Assembly (NCBI GenBank): GCA_002306815.1
Contig: DBTA01000060.1
Span: 1-51,642, forward strand
Reading direction: 5' to 3'
From: Dehalococcoidia bacterium UBA1328
Lineage (GTDB): Bacteria; Chloroflexota; Dehalococcoidia; Lucifugimonadales; Lucifugimonadaceae
DNA: 51,642 bases
The notes below the pieces were generated by a model. It was not told where the DNA came from. It saw nothing but the letters and a program-made list of their open reading frames with translations, and made no database searches. Every line of letters begins with the position of its first letter. Positions within the stretch are counted from its first letter, which is position 1. Positions 17,360-25,591 of this stretch are shown in pieces. The translations under genes were made by a program, and so were the position numbers.

Positions 17360-18323
17360 CGGGAATTAGTTCTTCCTTGCTGCTGCTGCGAACTCCGTCT
17401 CCAACCATTTCTCGAAGGCTGCGAGGTATCGCAAATGTCGTACTTTCTTCTCCGGGTCCTACCCGGAAAACGTTGTTGGGGGCGAGAAATTCAATAACCG
17501 AATTGACCTGTTTCTCCGGAGTGGAAGCACCAGAAGTGATGCCGATTTTTTCCACGCCTTCGATCCAGCTTGGGTCAAGTTCTTCAGGACCGTTAATGAG
17601 ATACGCAGGCACGCCTTTCTTGTGCGCAACGTCTTTAAGGCGGTTGCAGTTTGAGCTGTTCTGCGCACCGATCACCAGCACCAAATCTGTCATTTCGGCA
17701 AGCTCATTGGCTGCTGCCTGACGATTGGTGGTGGCGTAACAAATGTCGTCTCGGATTACAGCATCGGGGTGAGTCTTCTTGATTTTGTCAACTGCGATCG
17801 CTGTATCGTTCACCGAAAGAGTAGTTTGGGTGAGAACGGCAACTTCTGTTCCCTCTTCCCAGTGTGGCAGTACCCAATCCTTCCGCTCGTCAATCAGCGT
17901 CATGTCCGCCTGCCCAGTTGTTCCAATGACTTCCTGGTGTCCGACGTGACCAATGAGAACAATCTTCTTTCCTTCTCGGTCGTATTTCTTGGCTTCATTG
18001 TGAACCCGAGTCACGAGGGGACAAGTGGCATCGAGAACCTTTAGATTTCGCTCTTTTGCCGTCGAGTAATCGGAAGGTGGGGATCCATGAGCCGAGAACA
18101 CTACAACTGCACCCTCAGGGACTTCATCTACCTTTTCGACGGTTATCGCACCTTTGGCTTCGACATCGGCGACTACTTTCGGGTTGTGGACGATCTGATG
18201 CTTCACATACACGGGCGTTCCGTATTGTTGGATAGCAAGATCAACGATATCGACAGCGAGGTCGACACCGGCGCAGAACCCGCGTGGGCTGGCGAGAAAA
18301 ACATCCATTTGCGGAAGATCCAT
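17346..18323 (-). CDS. ispH: 4-hydroxy-3-methylbut-2-enyl diphosphate reductase
   Basis: 325 residues. Last step of the MEP isoprenoid pathway: reduces HMBPP to IPP and DMAPP with a [4Fe-4S] cluster. The three cluster cysteines are visible: C17 ('SPRGFCAGV'), C101 ('DATCPLV') and C195 ('DDICYATTNRQ'). Substrate-contacting H46, H79 ('SAHG'), H129, E131 and T168 are also in place. Implies that the organism makes isoprenoids by the MEP route. The final 13 bases overlap the downstream enolase-superfamily gene. Confidence 0.96.
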   Translation of the reverse strand: MDLPQMDVFLASPRGFCAGVDLAVDIVDLAIQQYGTPVYVKHQIVHNPKVVADVEAKGAITVEKVDEVPEGAVVVFSAHGSPPSDYSTAKERNLKVLDATCPLVTRVHNEAKKYDREGKKIVLIGHVGHQEVIGTTGQADMTLIDERKDWVLPHWEEGTEVAVLTQTTLSVNDTAIAVDKIKKTHPDAVIRDDICYATTNRQAAANELAEMTDLVLVIGAQNSSNCNRLKDVAHKKGVPAYLINGPEELDPSWIEGVEKIGITSGASTPEKQVNSVIEFLAPNNVFRVGPGEESTTFAIPRSLREMVGDGVRSSSKEELIPDEDN

Positions 18324-18429
18324 TCGAGAGGTGTTGTATTCTGATTTACGTCTGAGCGTTCGGATGATTGACTCAGTTGATAACGCAGGCGTTCAGTATA
18401 TCGATGTGTCGTCCGGAAATTATGTGGAA

Positions 18430-19887
18430 TCAGTCGGACCCGGCTGAGCCTGATCCAACCGTCGAAGGCTCGATAACCGAAACCGAACGTCCGTATACAG
18501 GATAGCTGGCTACCTTGGTAAGAATTGCCGATGCAAGTGCAAATGCAATTGCCGCGAAGATCAATATTGCTTTGTAGCCGAGGTTTTCAGAAACATCGTT
18601 TAATTCGTCAATACCGATACCAGCGAATCTAGCTGCTGCGGCTCCTATCAAGGTGGCAATGCTCGTATAACCGAGATCCCGAGCCGCTGAGGATCGACGG
18701 ATCAGGTCATTCGCGACTGCCCAGGTGAGTGTCATGAACAGACCCACAGATACCCCGATCAACGCACCAATAGCCAGTACTGGACCAATAGAACTCGCAA
18801 TCAGCAACATTGACGATGAAACAACTCCTGCAACCCCTGCGAAGATGAACAGGTATGCCCGGCCGATCCGATCTGCGAGTAGCCCGGCTGGCAGCACAGT
18901 CACCCCCGCAAATAACACGATCACCACGACGAGGATGTCTGCGCCGTCTGCAGGATTTTCAAGACCTACGACGTCTTGGAGAAAGAACAGAGCATAAATC
19001 TGCATTGATGACATAGCGGCGATAGTGAAGGCAAGCGCTACTAGAAACGCAAGATACGACCGGGTGATTGGAAGTCGGTACTTTTTTGATTTTTTGGCGG
19101 TAGATTCCTGGTCGCTGCCGGAATTTTTTCTTAATGTCGGAATAAACAAGCCTGAACTCGGTCGCACTTTGATTACAGTCCACAGGACGCTGACGATCAG
19201 CACGGCGATCATTAGTATGATCGAGTACCACAGCCATTCGGGGGAGGTTTCTGCGTCGTAGCGTGACATGAACTGGAGAACGATTACCGTGACCGAGCCA
19301 GCCCCGAGCAGTCTCCAAAGATTGAGGATGCCTGATGCCTCGCCTCTGGCGGTCGGTTCGACATGATCAGCAATAAGCGCGTTGGCGGGGCCTTGAGCAA
19401 AGTTTCCGAATATCTGCATCAGTAGAATCACGAACAGCAAACTTATAAACGTGGTCGTCGTGCCAACGAAAACCGCCATTACCGCAAGACTCAGACCTCC
19501 AACCAGAAGATACGGCAAACGCTTCCCGAGACGAGAGTCCCGGTCGCTAAGCGCTCCTGAACCAAGCTGGACTAGCGCTGCGACGACCAGTCCGAGCAGC
19601 GAAATAATTCCGAGTGCACCGTTCTTCTCGAGTATGTATCCAAGAATTTCGACGTTCTCAGATTCAATAACCTCTAGGACTTTGAATGGCAGAATTCCGG
19701 AGCCGATGCCTGTCCAGACTCCAGACAGGCCGAACGCGTAGATACTCAGGTCTACGTAACCGGGCTGTCCGGGACGGGCAGCACCCAACGAGATAATGCC
19801 GATGGAGCGCTGAAACAGGCTTCGAGAAGATTTATCGTTAATCTTTGCGCCGCTGGAGTGAAACTTGTTATCCATTGATCCCATCAC
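18430..19887 (-). CDS. MFS transporter
   Basis: 485 residues with a ~45-residue polar N-terminal tail and about 12 membrane segments. 'GSGALSDRDSRLGKRLPYLLVGG' is the MFS TM2-TM3 loop, and 'AGLLADRIGRAYL' is its second-half counterpart. A charged central loop (about 255-275) separates the halves. The arrangement resembles SLC45/GPH-type carriers. Start codons at 19887, 19884 and 19875 are all possible; the last is closest to a normal N terminus. The substrate is unknown. Confidence 0.8.
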   Translation of the reverse strand: MMGSMDNKFHSSGAKINDKSSRSLFQRSIGIISLGAARPGQPGYVDLSIYAFGLSGVWTGIGSGILPFKVLEVIESENVEILGYILEKNGALGIISLLGLVVAALVQLGSGALSDRDSRLGKRLPYLLVGGLSLAVMAVFVGTTTTFISLLFVILLMQIFGNFAQGPANALIADHVEPTARGEASGILNLWRLLGAGSVTVIVLQFMSRYDAETSPEWLWYSIILMIAVLIVSVLWTVIKVRPSSGLFIPTLRKNSGSDQESTAKKSKKYRLPITRSYLAFLVALAFTIAAMSSMQIYALFFLQDVVGLENPADGADILVVVIVLFAGVTVLPAGLLADRIGRAYLFIFAGVAGVVSSSMLLIASSIGPVLAIGALIGVSVGLFMTLTWAVANDLIRRSSAARDLGYTSIATLIGAAAARFAGIGIDELNDVSENLGYKAILIFAAIAFALASAILTKVASYPVYGRSVSVIEPSTVGSGSAGSD

Positions 19888-19988
19888 CTGTTACGGTGCA
19901 GCGTACCTCAGGATCGATTCGAACACGAATACGATCGCGCATTTCACTCCAATGATTTTCATCTTAAAGTTTTAGGATAGGGTAAAAA

Positions 19989-20336
19989 TTGTCTTCTGAA
20001 CTGAAGTTCTTCTGCTGGTCACGTTGAAGTACGTGTCAGAAAGCCCGTCGGGCTCTCAACGAATCGGAATCAGATTACGAATTTCGAGATTTTTTCAAGG
20101 ATCAGCTTTCTGATAGTGAGATTCGAGAGTTGAGCAAACTTACTTCAGTTGATGAAATGTTCGCGTGGCGAAGTCCTAGCTCGAAAGCATACAGGGACCT
20201 TCGCGGGAAGGCGTCCGATGACGAACTCATCGAACTGATGGTCAAAGAGCCAAGACTAATTCGACGACCGATCCTAACCAATGGCGACGAGATTGTTTTC
20301 GGCTTTAAGCAGGGAGCGTACGACGATATCATTTGA
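19989..20336 (+). CDS. Candidate selenoprotein: ArsC/Spx-family protein with in-frame UGA at the redox cysteine
   Basis: From TTG at 19989 (preceded by AGGATAGGGT, a plausible ribosome-binding site) the frame reads ...KFFCWSR-[UGA]-STCQKARRAL... and then stays open to TGA at 20334, 115 codons in all, a normal length for the ArsC/Spx thioredoxin-fold family. UGA (20025-20027) falls exactly where the family has the first Cys of CxxC (compare CSTCRKA). The downstream part shows family features: 'YEFRDFFKDQLSDSEIRELSKL', 'SPSSKAYRDLRG' and 'MVKEPRLIRRPILTNGDEIVFGF'. An RNA hairpin with a GUC loop begins 11 bases after the UGA. Selenocysteine insertion is the simplest reading. The alternative is a nonsense mutation, with re-initiation at ATG 20130 or ATG 20157 giving a fragment without the redox site. 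ArsC/Spx relatives reduce arsenate or act as redox regulators. Confidence 0.62.
20039..20057 (+). promoter_or_regulatory. Bacterial SECIS-like hairpin
   Basis: GAAAGCCC (20039-20046) pairs with GGGCTCTC (20050-20057), seven pairs and one A-C mismatch, closing a 3-base loop GUC (20047-20049). Nineteen bases separate the UGA from the loop, and the loop starts with G then U. Both fit the known rules for bacterial SECIS elements (loop about 16-37 bases from UGA, G among the first loop bases). It lies inside the coding sequence, as bacterial SECIS elements do. Confidence 0.55.
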
Positions 20337-20506
20337 GATCGTCGCAATAGCTCGGACGCACCGCATCGGTAAGAAACTTACTACTCGAGGATTTGGATGC
20401 TAGCAATCATATACGGCGTCGGTCTGGATGGTATTAACGGATATCTTTGCTAAGTAAGCTTTGGGCACTTTGCACTCGATCCTGAACAACGGGAAAGAAG
20501 GACGCA

Positions 20507-20635
20507 ATGCTGTACTTCAAATCATGCCCACGGTTCACTGGCGACATCAACGCTGATAGTGACTCGCATGGAACGTTACTGAAGTGCTTGCAATACGGGT
20601 TCTCAAAAGACCTCTCGCCAGAAATGGCGGCGTAG
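20507..20635 (+). CDS. 42-residue zinc-ribbon relic lacking one cysteine of each pair
   Basis: ATG at 20507 follows an excellent ribosome-binding site (AAGAAGGA, 5-base spacing). The peptide MLYFKSCPRFTGDINADSDS... continues to KCLQYGFSKDL. It looks like the small 'CPRC-x-GD ... CLQCG' zinc-ribbon proteins, but the second Cys of each pair is replaced (CPRF and CLQY), each by a single-base change from TGC/TGT. It cannot bind zinc in the usual way. It may be a recently decayed gene or a protein that no longer needs zinc. Too short for firm assignment. Confidence 0.4.
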   Translation: MLYFKSCPRFTGDINADSDSHGTLLKCLQYGFSKDLSPEMAA

Positions 20636-20938
20636 CTCTTCCAGCGACAAATCACACCTGTAGTTCCAATTGTTGAACCTGGGCAACAGGTCAATTAGTA
20701 AAACAAATCCACGAAATAAACTTGCTATCCACCAATCTGGTTGTTGGGTGAAACTGCAAGCGGCGCAGAGATACGATCTCACGCTGGTCTCTGTCAAAAC
20801 GAAACGCGCCGACATTACCTCAATTTAAGGGTCACGCCGGGCGCCTCCATCTGAGCCTAGTGCTAGAATTCCCATGCTATTCATCACGATCCAGCTGCTG
20901 CTCCATTTCTTCTTGATCGTGAACCGGTAGAGGCTCAA
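20636..20938. other. Gene-free region before the crotonase gene
   Basis: No plausible coding frame, terminator or riboswitch recognised on either strand. It presumably contains the promoter of the crotonase-prs group. Confidence 0.5.
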
Positions 20939-21754
20939 ATGAACCCAAGCGTGATACGAGAAGTAGACAGCGAATTAGGATTCGCTACTCTCACGCTAAA
21001 TCGACCTGATCGACTTAACTCCCTGAGTAACAATCTGCTGGAATCGCTCGCCCAAGAGCTGGCTACCGTCGCCGGAGAAGACTCGATTCGCGCTGTGATT
21101 ATCACCGGCTCAGGTCGTGCGTTTTGCTCAGGCGCTGACACCGACGAAATGCACGGCGGTGACGGCGGAGGACCTCATAAGCCAGGTACCGGTGGTGCTG
21201 AAGAACTACGCCGAGGATTCAGGCTCGCCCAAAAAGTCATCCTCGGTATTCACAAAATGGAAAAACCAGTTATTGCGGCGATAAACGGCGTAGCAGTTGG
21301 TGCCGGGTTTGATCTTGCCTGCGCCTGCGATCTACGTATCGCGACCCCTTCAGCAAGATTCATGGCGGCATACGTACACGTGGGCCTGTTCCCCGGCTAC
21401 GGAGGCACGTGGCTGTATCCGAGGATTTTCGGTCAAGCTAAAGCCGCTGAACTGATGTACACCGGCAACTTCATGGAAGTTGATGAAGCAAAATCTCTCG
21501 GGTTTCTGAACGACATTGTGGATGAAGACGAACTTATTTCGACTGCCGAGAATATGGCTCACCGCATAGCGTCCGGACCGCCTATTGCGATCCGTCTTGC
21601 CAAGACCATGATGCGGCGCGGGTTGTCGATGGATCTCGAAACTTCCCTCGAAATGTCTGCCGCTGCGGAGGCAATCACGTTATCCTCGGGGGATCATATT
21701 GAAGGCATGGCTGCGCTGCGCCAGAAACGACGACCAGAGTTCAAGGGGAACTGA
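20939..21754 (+). CDS. Crotonase (enoyl-CoA hydratase/isomerase) family protein lacking both catalytic Glu
   Basis: 271 residues of the crotonase fold: 'TLNRPDRLNSLS', 'AFCSGADTDEM' (oxyanion-hole region near 61-72), 'KPVIAAINGVAVGAGFDLACACDLRIA' (segments near 109-135) and 'VGLFPGYGGTWLYPRIFG'. In enoyl-CoA hydratase the two catalytic glutamates lie in GGGCE and QPE. Here the matching positions read D125 ('GAGFD') and Y145 ('AAYVHVG'), so classical hydration is doubtful. Other crotonase activities (isomerase, thioesterase-like, CoA-lyase) remain possible. Its stop codon shares one base with the prs start, so the two are co-transcribed. Confidence 0.85.
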   Translation: MNPSVIREVDSELGFATLTLNRPDRLNSLSNNLLESLAQELATVAGEDSIRAVIITGSGRAFCSGADTDEMHGGDGGGPHKPGTGGAEELRRGFRLAQKVILGIHKMEKPVIAAINGVAVGAGFDLACACDLRIATPSARFMAAYVHVGLFPGYGGTWLYPRIFGQAKAAELMYTGNFMEVDEAKSLGFLNDIVDEDELISTAENMAHRIASGPPIAIRLAKTMMRRGLSMDLETSLEMSAAAEAITLSSGDHIEGMAALRQKRRPEFKGN

Positions 21755-22710
21755 TGTACGGGGTCAACGGAAAACCGGTTATCTTCGCTGGGAACTCACA
21801 CCCAAGCCTCGTCGAAGAAATCTGTGAATACCTTGAGCAGGACGTCGGTCAGATCGAAGTGTTCAAGTTCAGCAATGACAACACTTTCGTCCGGATTCTA
21901 GAAAATGTCCGCCAGCGCGATGTGTTCATCCTTCAGTCGACCGTAGAGCCGGTAAACGACAATGTGATGGAACTTCTGATCATGATCGACGCTGCCAAGC
22001 GAGCTTCGGCGGGGCGCATCACGGCGGTCATTCCGTTCTACAGCTACGCTAGGACTGACAAGAAAGACCAGCCGCGTGTTCCCATTACGGGTCGTCTTAT
22101 TGCAGATTTGCTCGAAACGGCAGGTGCTGATCGGGTAATCATGGTCGATTTACACGCGGGTCAGGTCCAGGGCTTCTTCCAAGTTCCGGTCGATGAACTG
22201 ACGGCTATGCCAGGGCTCGTGAGTTATTTCGAGGATCGTGGCTTGGTTGATCCGGTAGTTGTCGCAGTAGATATCGGAATTTCAAAGAAGGCGCGTTACT
22301 TCGCGGATGCGATTAGTGCTCCTCTCGCTATCGTTGAGAAACGGCGGCTTGGAAACCAGGATCGCGTCGAGAGTATGAACGTAATTGGTGAAATAGGGGA
22401 AAACCCGGTGATCCTGTTCGACGACGAGATCAGCACAGGAGGAACAATGCTTGCGGCTGTCAATGCCATAGTTGAGCGCGGCGCCAGAGAAATCTACGTT
22501 GTGGCAACTCACGGCGTTCTGCCGGGTGAAGCCTACCGCAAAATCACCAGTGTGTCGCAAATCAAAGAATTGGTAATAACCAACACGGTGCCTTTGTCGG
22601 AAGACAAAGTAAACTCAAAGATAAAGGTAATCTCTATCGCACCGCTTATCGGAGAGGCGATCCGGCGAATCCACGAAGGTCGCTCGGTCGGAGAGTTGTT
22701 CAATAACTGA
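21754..22710 (+). CDS. prs: Ribose-phosphate pyrophosphokinase
   Basis: 318 residues, the usual length. Makes PRPP from ribose 5-phosphate and ATP for nucleotide, His and Trp synthesis. Features: 'YARTDKKDQPRVPITGR' (ATP-binding flexible loop), 'VDLHAGQVQGFF' (metal-binding His), and the PRPP-binding loop 'FDDEISTGGTM' (canonical DD-ID-GGT). Start ATG overlaps the preceding stop (TGATG). Confidence 0.95.
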   Translation: MYGVNGKPVIFAGNSHPSLVEEICEYLEQDVGQIEVFKFSNDNTFVRILENVRQRDVFILQSTVEPVNDNVMELLIMIDAAKRASAGRITAVIPFYSYARTDKKDQPRVPITGRLIADLLETAGADRVIMVDLHAGQVQGFFQVPVDELTAMPGLVSYFEDRGLVDPVVVAVDIGISKKARYFADAISAPLAIVEKRRLGNQDRVESMNVIGEIGENPVILFDDEISTGGTMLAAVNAIVERGAREIYVVATHGVLPGEAYRKITSVSQIKELVITNTVPLSEDKVNSKIKVISIAPLIGEAIRRIHEGRSVGELFNN

Positions 22711-22771
22711 TCGAACAGCTATTTCATCCGATCCAACGTAAGCAAATATTCGTACTCGTCTGTAGCTGTAG

Positions 22772-25513
22772 ATGTTCAAGTTAATCAACAAACTCGTTGG
22801 CGACTCCAACGAAAAGGCTCTCAAGAAAATTCGCGTTATCGTTGACGAGATCAACGCACTCGAACCTGAATTTGAAAAACTCACTGATGAACAGCTGGAA
22901 GGTGTAACCGCCGATTTCAAGGCGCGTTATGCAGAAGGTGAGAGTCTAGAAGATATTCTTCCGGAGGCGTTCGCTGCTGTTCGCGAGGCATCGCGTCGCA
23001 CGGTGGGTATGCGGCCATTCGACGTGCAAATGATCGGAGGGATTGTTCTCCATCAGGGCAAGATCGCTGAAATGCGCACGGGTGAAGGTAAGACGCTCGT
23101 TTGTACTATGCCTGCCTACCTGAACGCCATCACGGGAAAAGGCGCTCACGTCATTACCGTGAACGACTACCTTGCCAAACTACACGCCGGCTGGATGGGC
23201 AACATTCACCACGCTCTTGGGCTCACCGTGGGATGCTTGCAGAACGATTCGTCGTGGGTGTTCAACCCTGACGCACCGCTTGCTGGACATGAAGATGCGG
23301 ACGCTGCAACTCCGGTTCGACTGCCAGAAGACAACTTCGTGGCGGGAACCAAAAAAGAGGCTTACGCCTGCGATATCACCTACGGTACCAACAACGAGTT
23401 TGGCTTCGACTACCTTCGCGACAACATGGTTGAGGATCCGGAACGTCGGACACAACGAGGTCGCTCATACGCCATCGTTGATGAGGTCGACAGCATCCTG
23501 ATTGACGAGGCTCGAACACCGTTGATCATTTCTGGGCCTGCCAGAGAGCAAAGCCAGGAATATCGACGCTTCGCAATGCTCGCAAAGCGATTGCGTCCTG
23601 ATGTTCACTTCGAGATTGAAGAAAAGCGAAAGACGATCGTTCTCACCGAAGAAGGTATCGAGGCGGTCGAAAAAGAACTGAAGATCGAGAACCTGTATGA
23701 CGTCCAGAACGACGTCCTGTCTCACTTTACTGAGAACGCTATTCGCGCTGAGCACGTTTATGCTCGCGACCGTGAATATGTAGTTCAGGGGCAGGAAGTT
23801 GTAATCGTTGACGAGTTCACCGGACGACTAATGGCAGGACGTCGATTTTCTGACGGACTTCACCAGGCGCTTGAAGCCAAGGAAGGTGTGCGTGTTCAGA
23901 GAGAGTCGAACACTTACGCCACGATCACGCTACAGAACTACTTCCGAATGTACGAGAAGCTCGCCGGGATGACCGGTACGGCGACTACAGAAGCCGAAGA
24001 GCTCGACAAGATTTACAAATTGGAAGTGGTAGAAATCCCGACCAACCGACCCGTTCAGCGAATCGATCATGGTGACTTTATCTTCATGACTGAAGATGCT
24101 AAGTGGGAAGCGATTGCCAACCGGATCGAAGAGCTTCACAATGATAGTCGCCCGGTTCTGGTCGGCACAACCAGTATTGACAAATCAGAACTGCTGGGTG
24201 ATTTGCTCAAGAAACGTCGCATTCCTCATAACGTGCTCAATGCCAAGCAGCATGAGCGGGAAGCAAATGTCGTCGCCGAGGCTGGTAAAGCCGCTGCGGT
24301 TACCGTTGCGACCAACATGGCGGGTCGTGGTACCGACATCATCCTCGGCGGTAACCCGGATGTCACCACACCTTCGGAGGCCGGATGGGATACCGATCAT
24401 GACACGATCGTCCAAAAGGGTGGTCTTTTCGTGCTCGGTACAGAACGTCACGAGTCACGACGTATCGACAACCAGTTGAGGGGTCGATGCGGCCGACAGG
24501 GCGATCCTGGCGAAACGCAGTTCTATCTTTCAACCGAAGACGATATTGTGCGTCGTTTTGGTGGAGACAGAATTCGTGGTGCGATGAACCTCTTCCGATG
24601 GGAAGCGGATGTCCCGATTGAGAACAAGATGGTTTCTCGATCGGTCGAAACCGCACAAACCAAGGTCGAAGCGCAAAACTTCGAGATTCGAAAATATCTC
24701 GTCGACTACGACGACGTTGTGAATACACAGCGTGATGTGATTTATCAACTTCGCGACAAGATTATCGACGGTGAAGATCTTCGCCCGACGATCTCCGAGT
24801 ATCTCTTAGAAGAAGTTCGGGCGATCGTCAACGAACGGATCAACGGTGGGACTGAAAACTACGATGTCGACGGGTTGTATCGTGACCTGATGATGGTCTT
24901 CCCAACGTTCGATGGCTTTCCTGACAAAGACTCTGTGTATGACATGCGTCCCGACCAAGCAGAAGAAGCGTTTCTGGGTCTGATCGGCACGATCTACGAT
25001 AAGCGCACCGAGGAGTTCGGTCCTGAGCTACTACACCGACTGGAGCGCACGATCATGTTGCGAACCATCGACGAGCACTGGGTCGAACACCTGACTTCCA
25101 TGGACAACATGCGACAAGGAATCGGCCTAGAGGCAGCTGGTCAGCGCGACCCGCTGGTTGCCTACAAGAGACAGGCGTTCCAGATGTTCACAGCACTGGA
25201 CGAGACGATTAAGTCTGCTGTTGCACGAACAATCTTCCGAGTTGCTCTCACTCAACAACCAGATGAATCACAGGCACGAGTAACGACTGCGACCAAAGCA
25301 GATGCCAGCGGGGTTTCAACTCAGAAGGCCAGCGCCGTTGCCAACCAACGGTCGGTAATGGCAAATGTGAACGCCGGGCACGGCGGAGGTCAGGCTGGCC
25401 GCAGCGGTCTATCTTCTGTCCCGACTCACACACCGGACGGTAAGAAGATGACCCGAGCGGAACGTCGCAAGCTTGAGCGTTTACAGCGTAAGCAGGCTAA
25501 GCAGGCCAAATAG
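22772..25513 (+). CDS. secA: Preprotein translocase ATPase SecA
   Basis: 913 residues. Drives proteins through SecYEG. Walker A 'MRTGEGKTLV' near residue 102, 'DEVDSILIDEARTPLIISG' (Walker B region, about 236-254), 'GMTGTATTEAEEL', 'NMAGRGTDIILGG' and 'QLRGRCGRQGDPG' are all in place. An extra block, 'SSWVFNPDAPLAGHEDADAA' and following residues (about 158-190), sits before the YGTNNEFGFDYLRDN motif, an insertion also found in other Chloroflexota SecA as I recall. The C terminus is Lys/Arg-rich and lacks the Cys-rich zinc/SecB-binding tail. Confidence 0.97.
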   Translation: MFKLINKLVGDSNEKALKKIRVIVDEINALEPEFEKLTDEQLEGVTADFKARYAEGESLEDILPEAFAAVREASRRTVGMRPFDVQMIGGIVLHQGKIAEMRTGEGKTLVCTMPAYLNAITGKGAHVITVNDYLAKLHAGWMGNIHHALGLTVGCLQNDSSWVFNPDAPLAGHEDADAATPVRLPEDNFVAGTKKEAYACDITYGTNNEFGFDYLRDNMVEDPERRTQRGRSYAIVDEVDSILIDEARTPLIISGPAREQSQEYRRFAMLAKRLRPDVHFEIEEKRKTIVLTEEGIEAVEKELKIENLYDVQNDVLSHFTENAIRAEHVYARDREYVVQGQEVVIVDEFTGRLMAGRRFSDGLHQALEAKEGVRVQRESNTYATITLQNYFRMYEKLAGMTGTATTEAEELDKIYKLEVVEIPTNRPVQRIDHGDFIFMTEDAKWEAIANRIEELHNDSRPVLVGTTSIDKSELLGDLLKKRRIPHNVLNAKQHEREANVVAEAGKAAAVTVATNMAGRGTDIILGGNPDVTTPSEAGWDTDHDTIVQKGGLFVLGTERHESRRIDNQLRGRCGRQGDPGETQFYLSTEDDIVRRFGGDRIRGAMNLFRWEADVPIENKMVSRSVETAQTKVEAQNFEIRKYLVDYDDVVNTQRDVIYQLRDKIIDGEDLRPTISEYLLEEVRAIVNERINGGTENYDVDGLYRDLMMVFPTFDGFPDKDSVYDMRPDQAEEAFLGLIGTIYDKRTEEFGPELLHRLERTIMLRTIDEHWVEHLTSMDNMRQGIGLEAAGQRDPLVAYKRQAFQMFTALDETIKSAVARTIFRVALTQQPDESQARVTTATKADASGVSTQKASAVANQRSVMANVNAGHGGGQAGRSGLSSVPTHTPDGKKMTRAERRKLERLQRKQAKQAK

Positions 25514-25591
25514 CTTTGTCATTGCCGAACTCCCAAATGGAAAGTTCAGTAGGCATGCCGTGTCACGGCGCGCAGGTTACCCTATTAGGGC

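Noticed and set aside
20434..20815. Two minus-strand frames of 70-86 codons between the ArsC-like gene and the crotonase gene
   Set aside because: No ribosome-binding site or family likeness; the plus strand offers the better zinc-ribbon-like frame.
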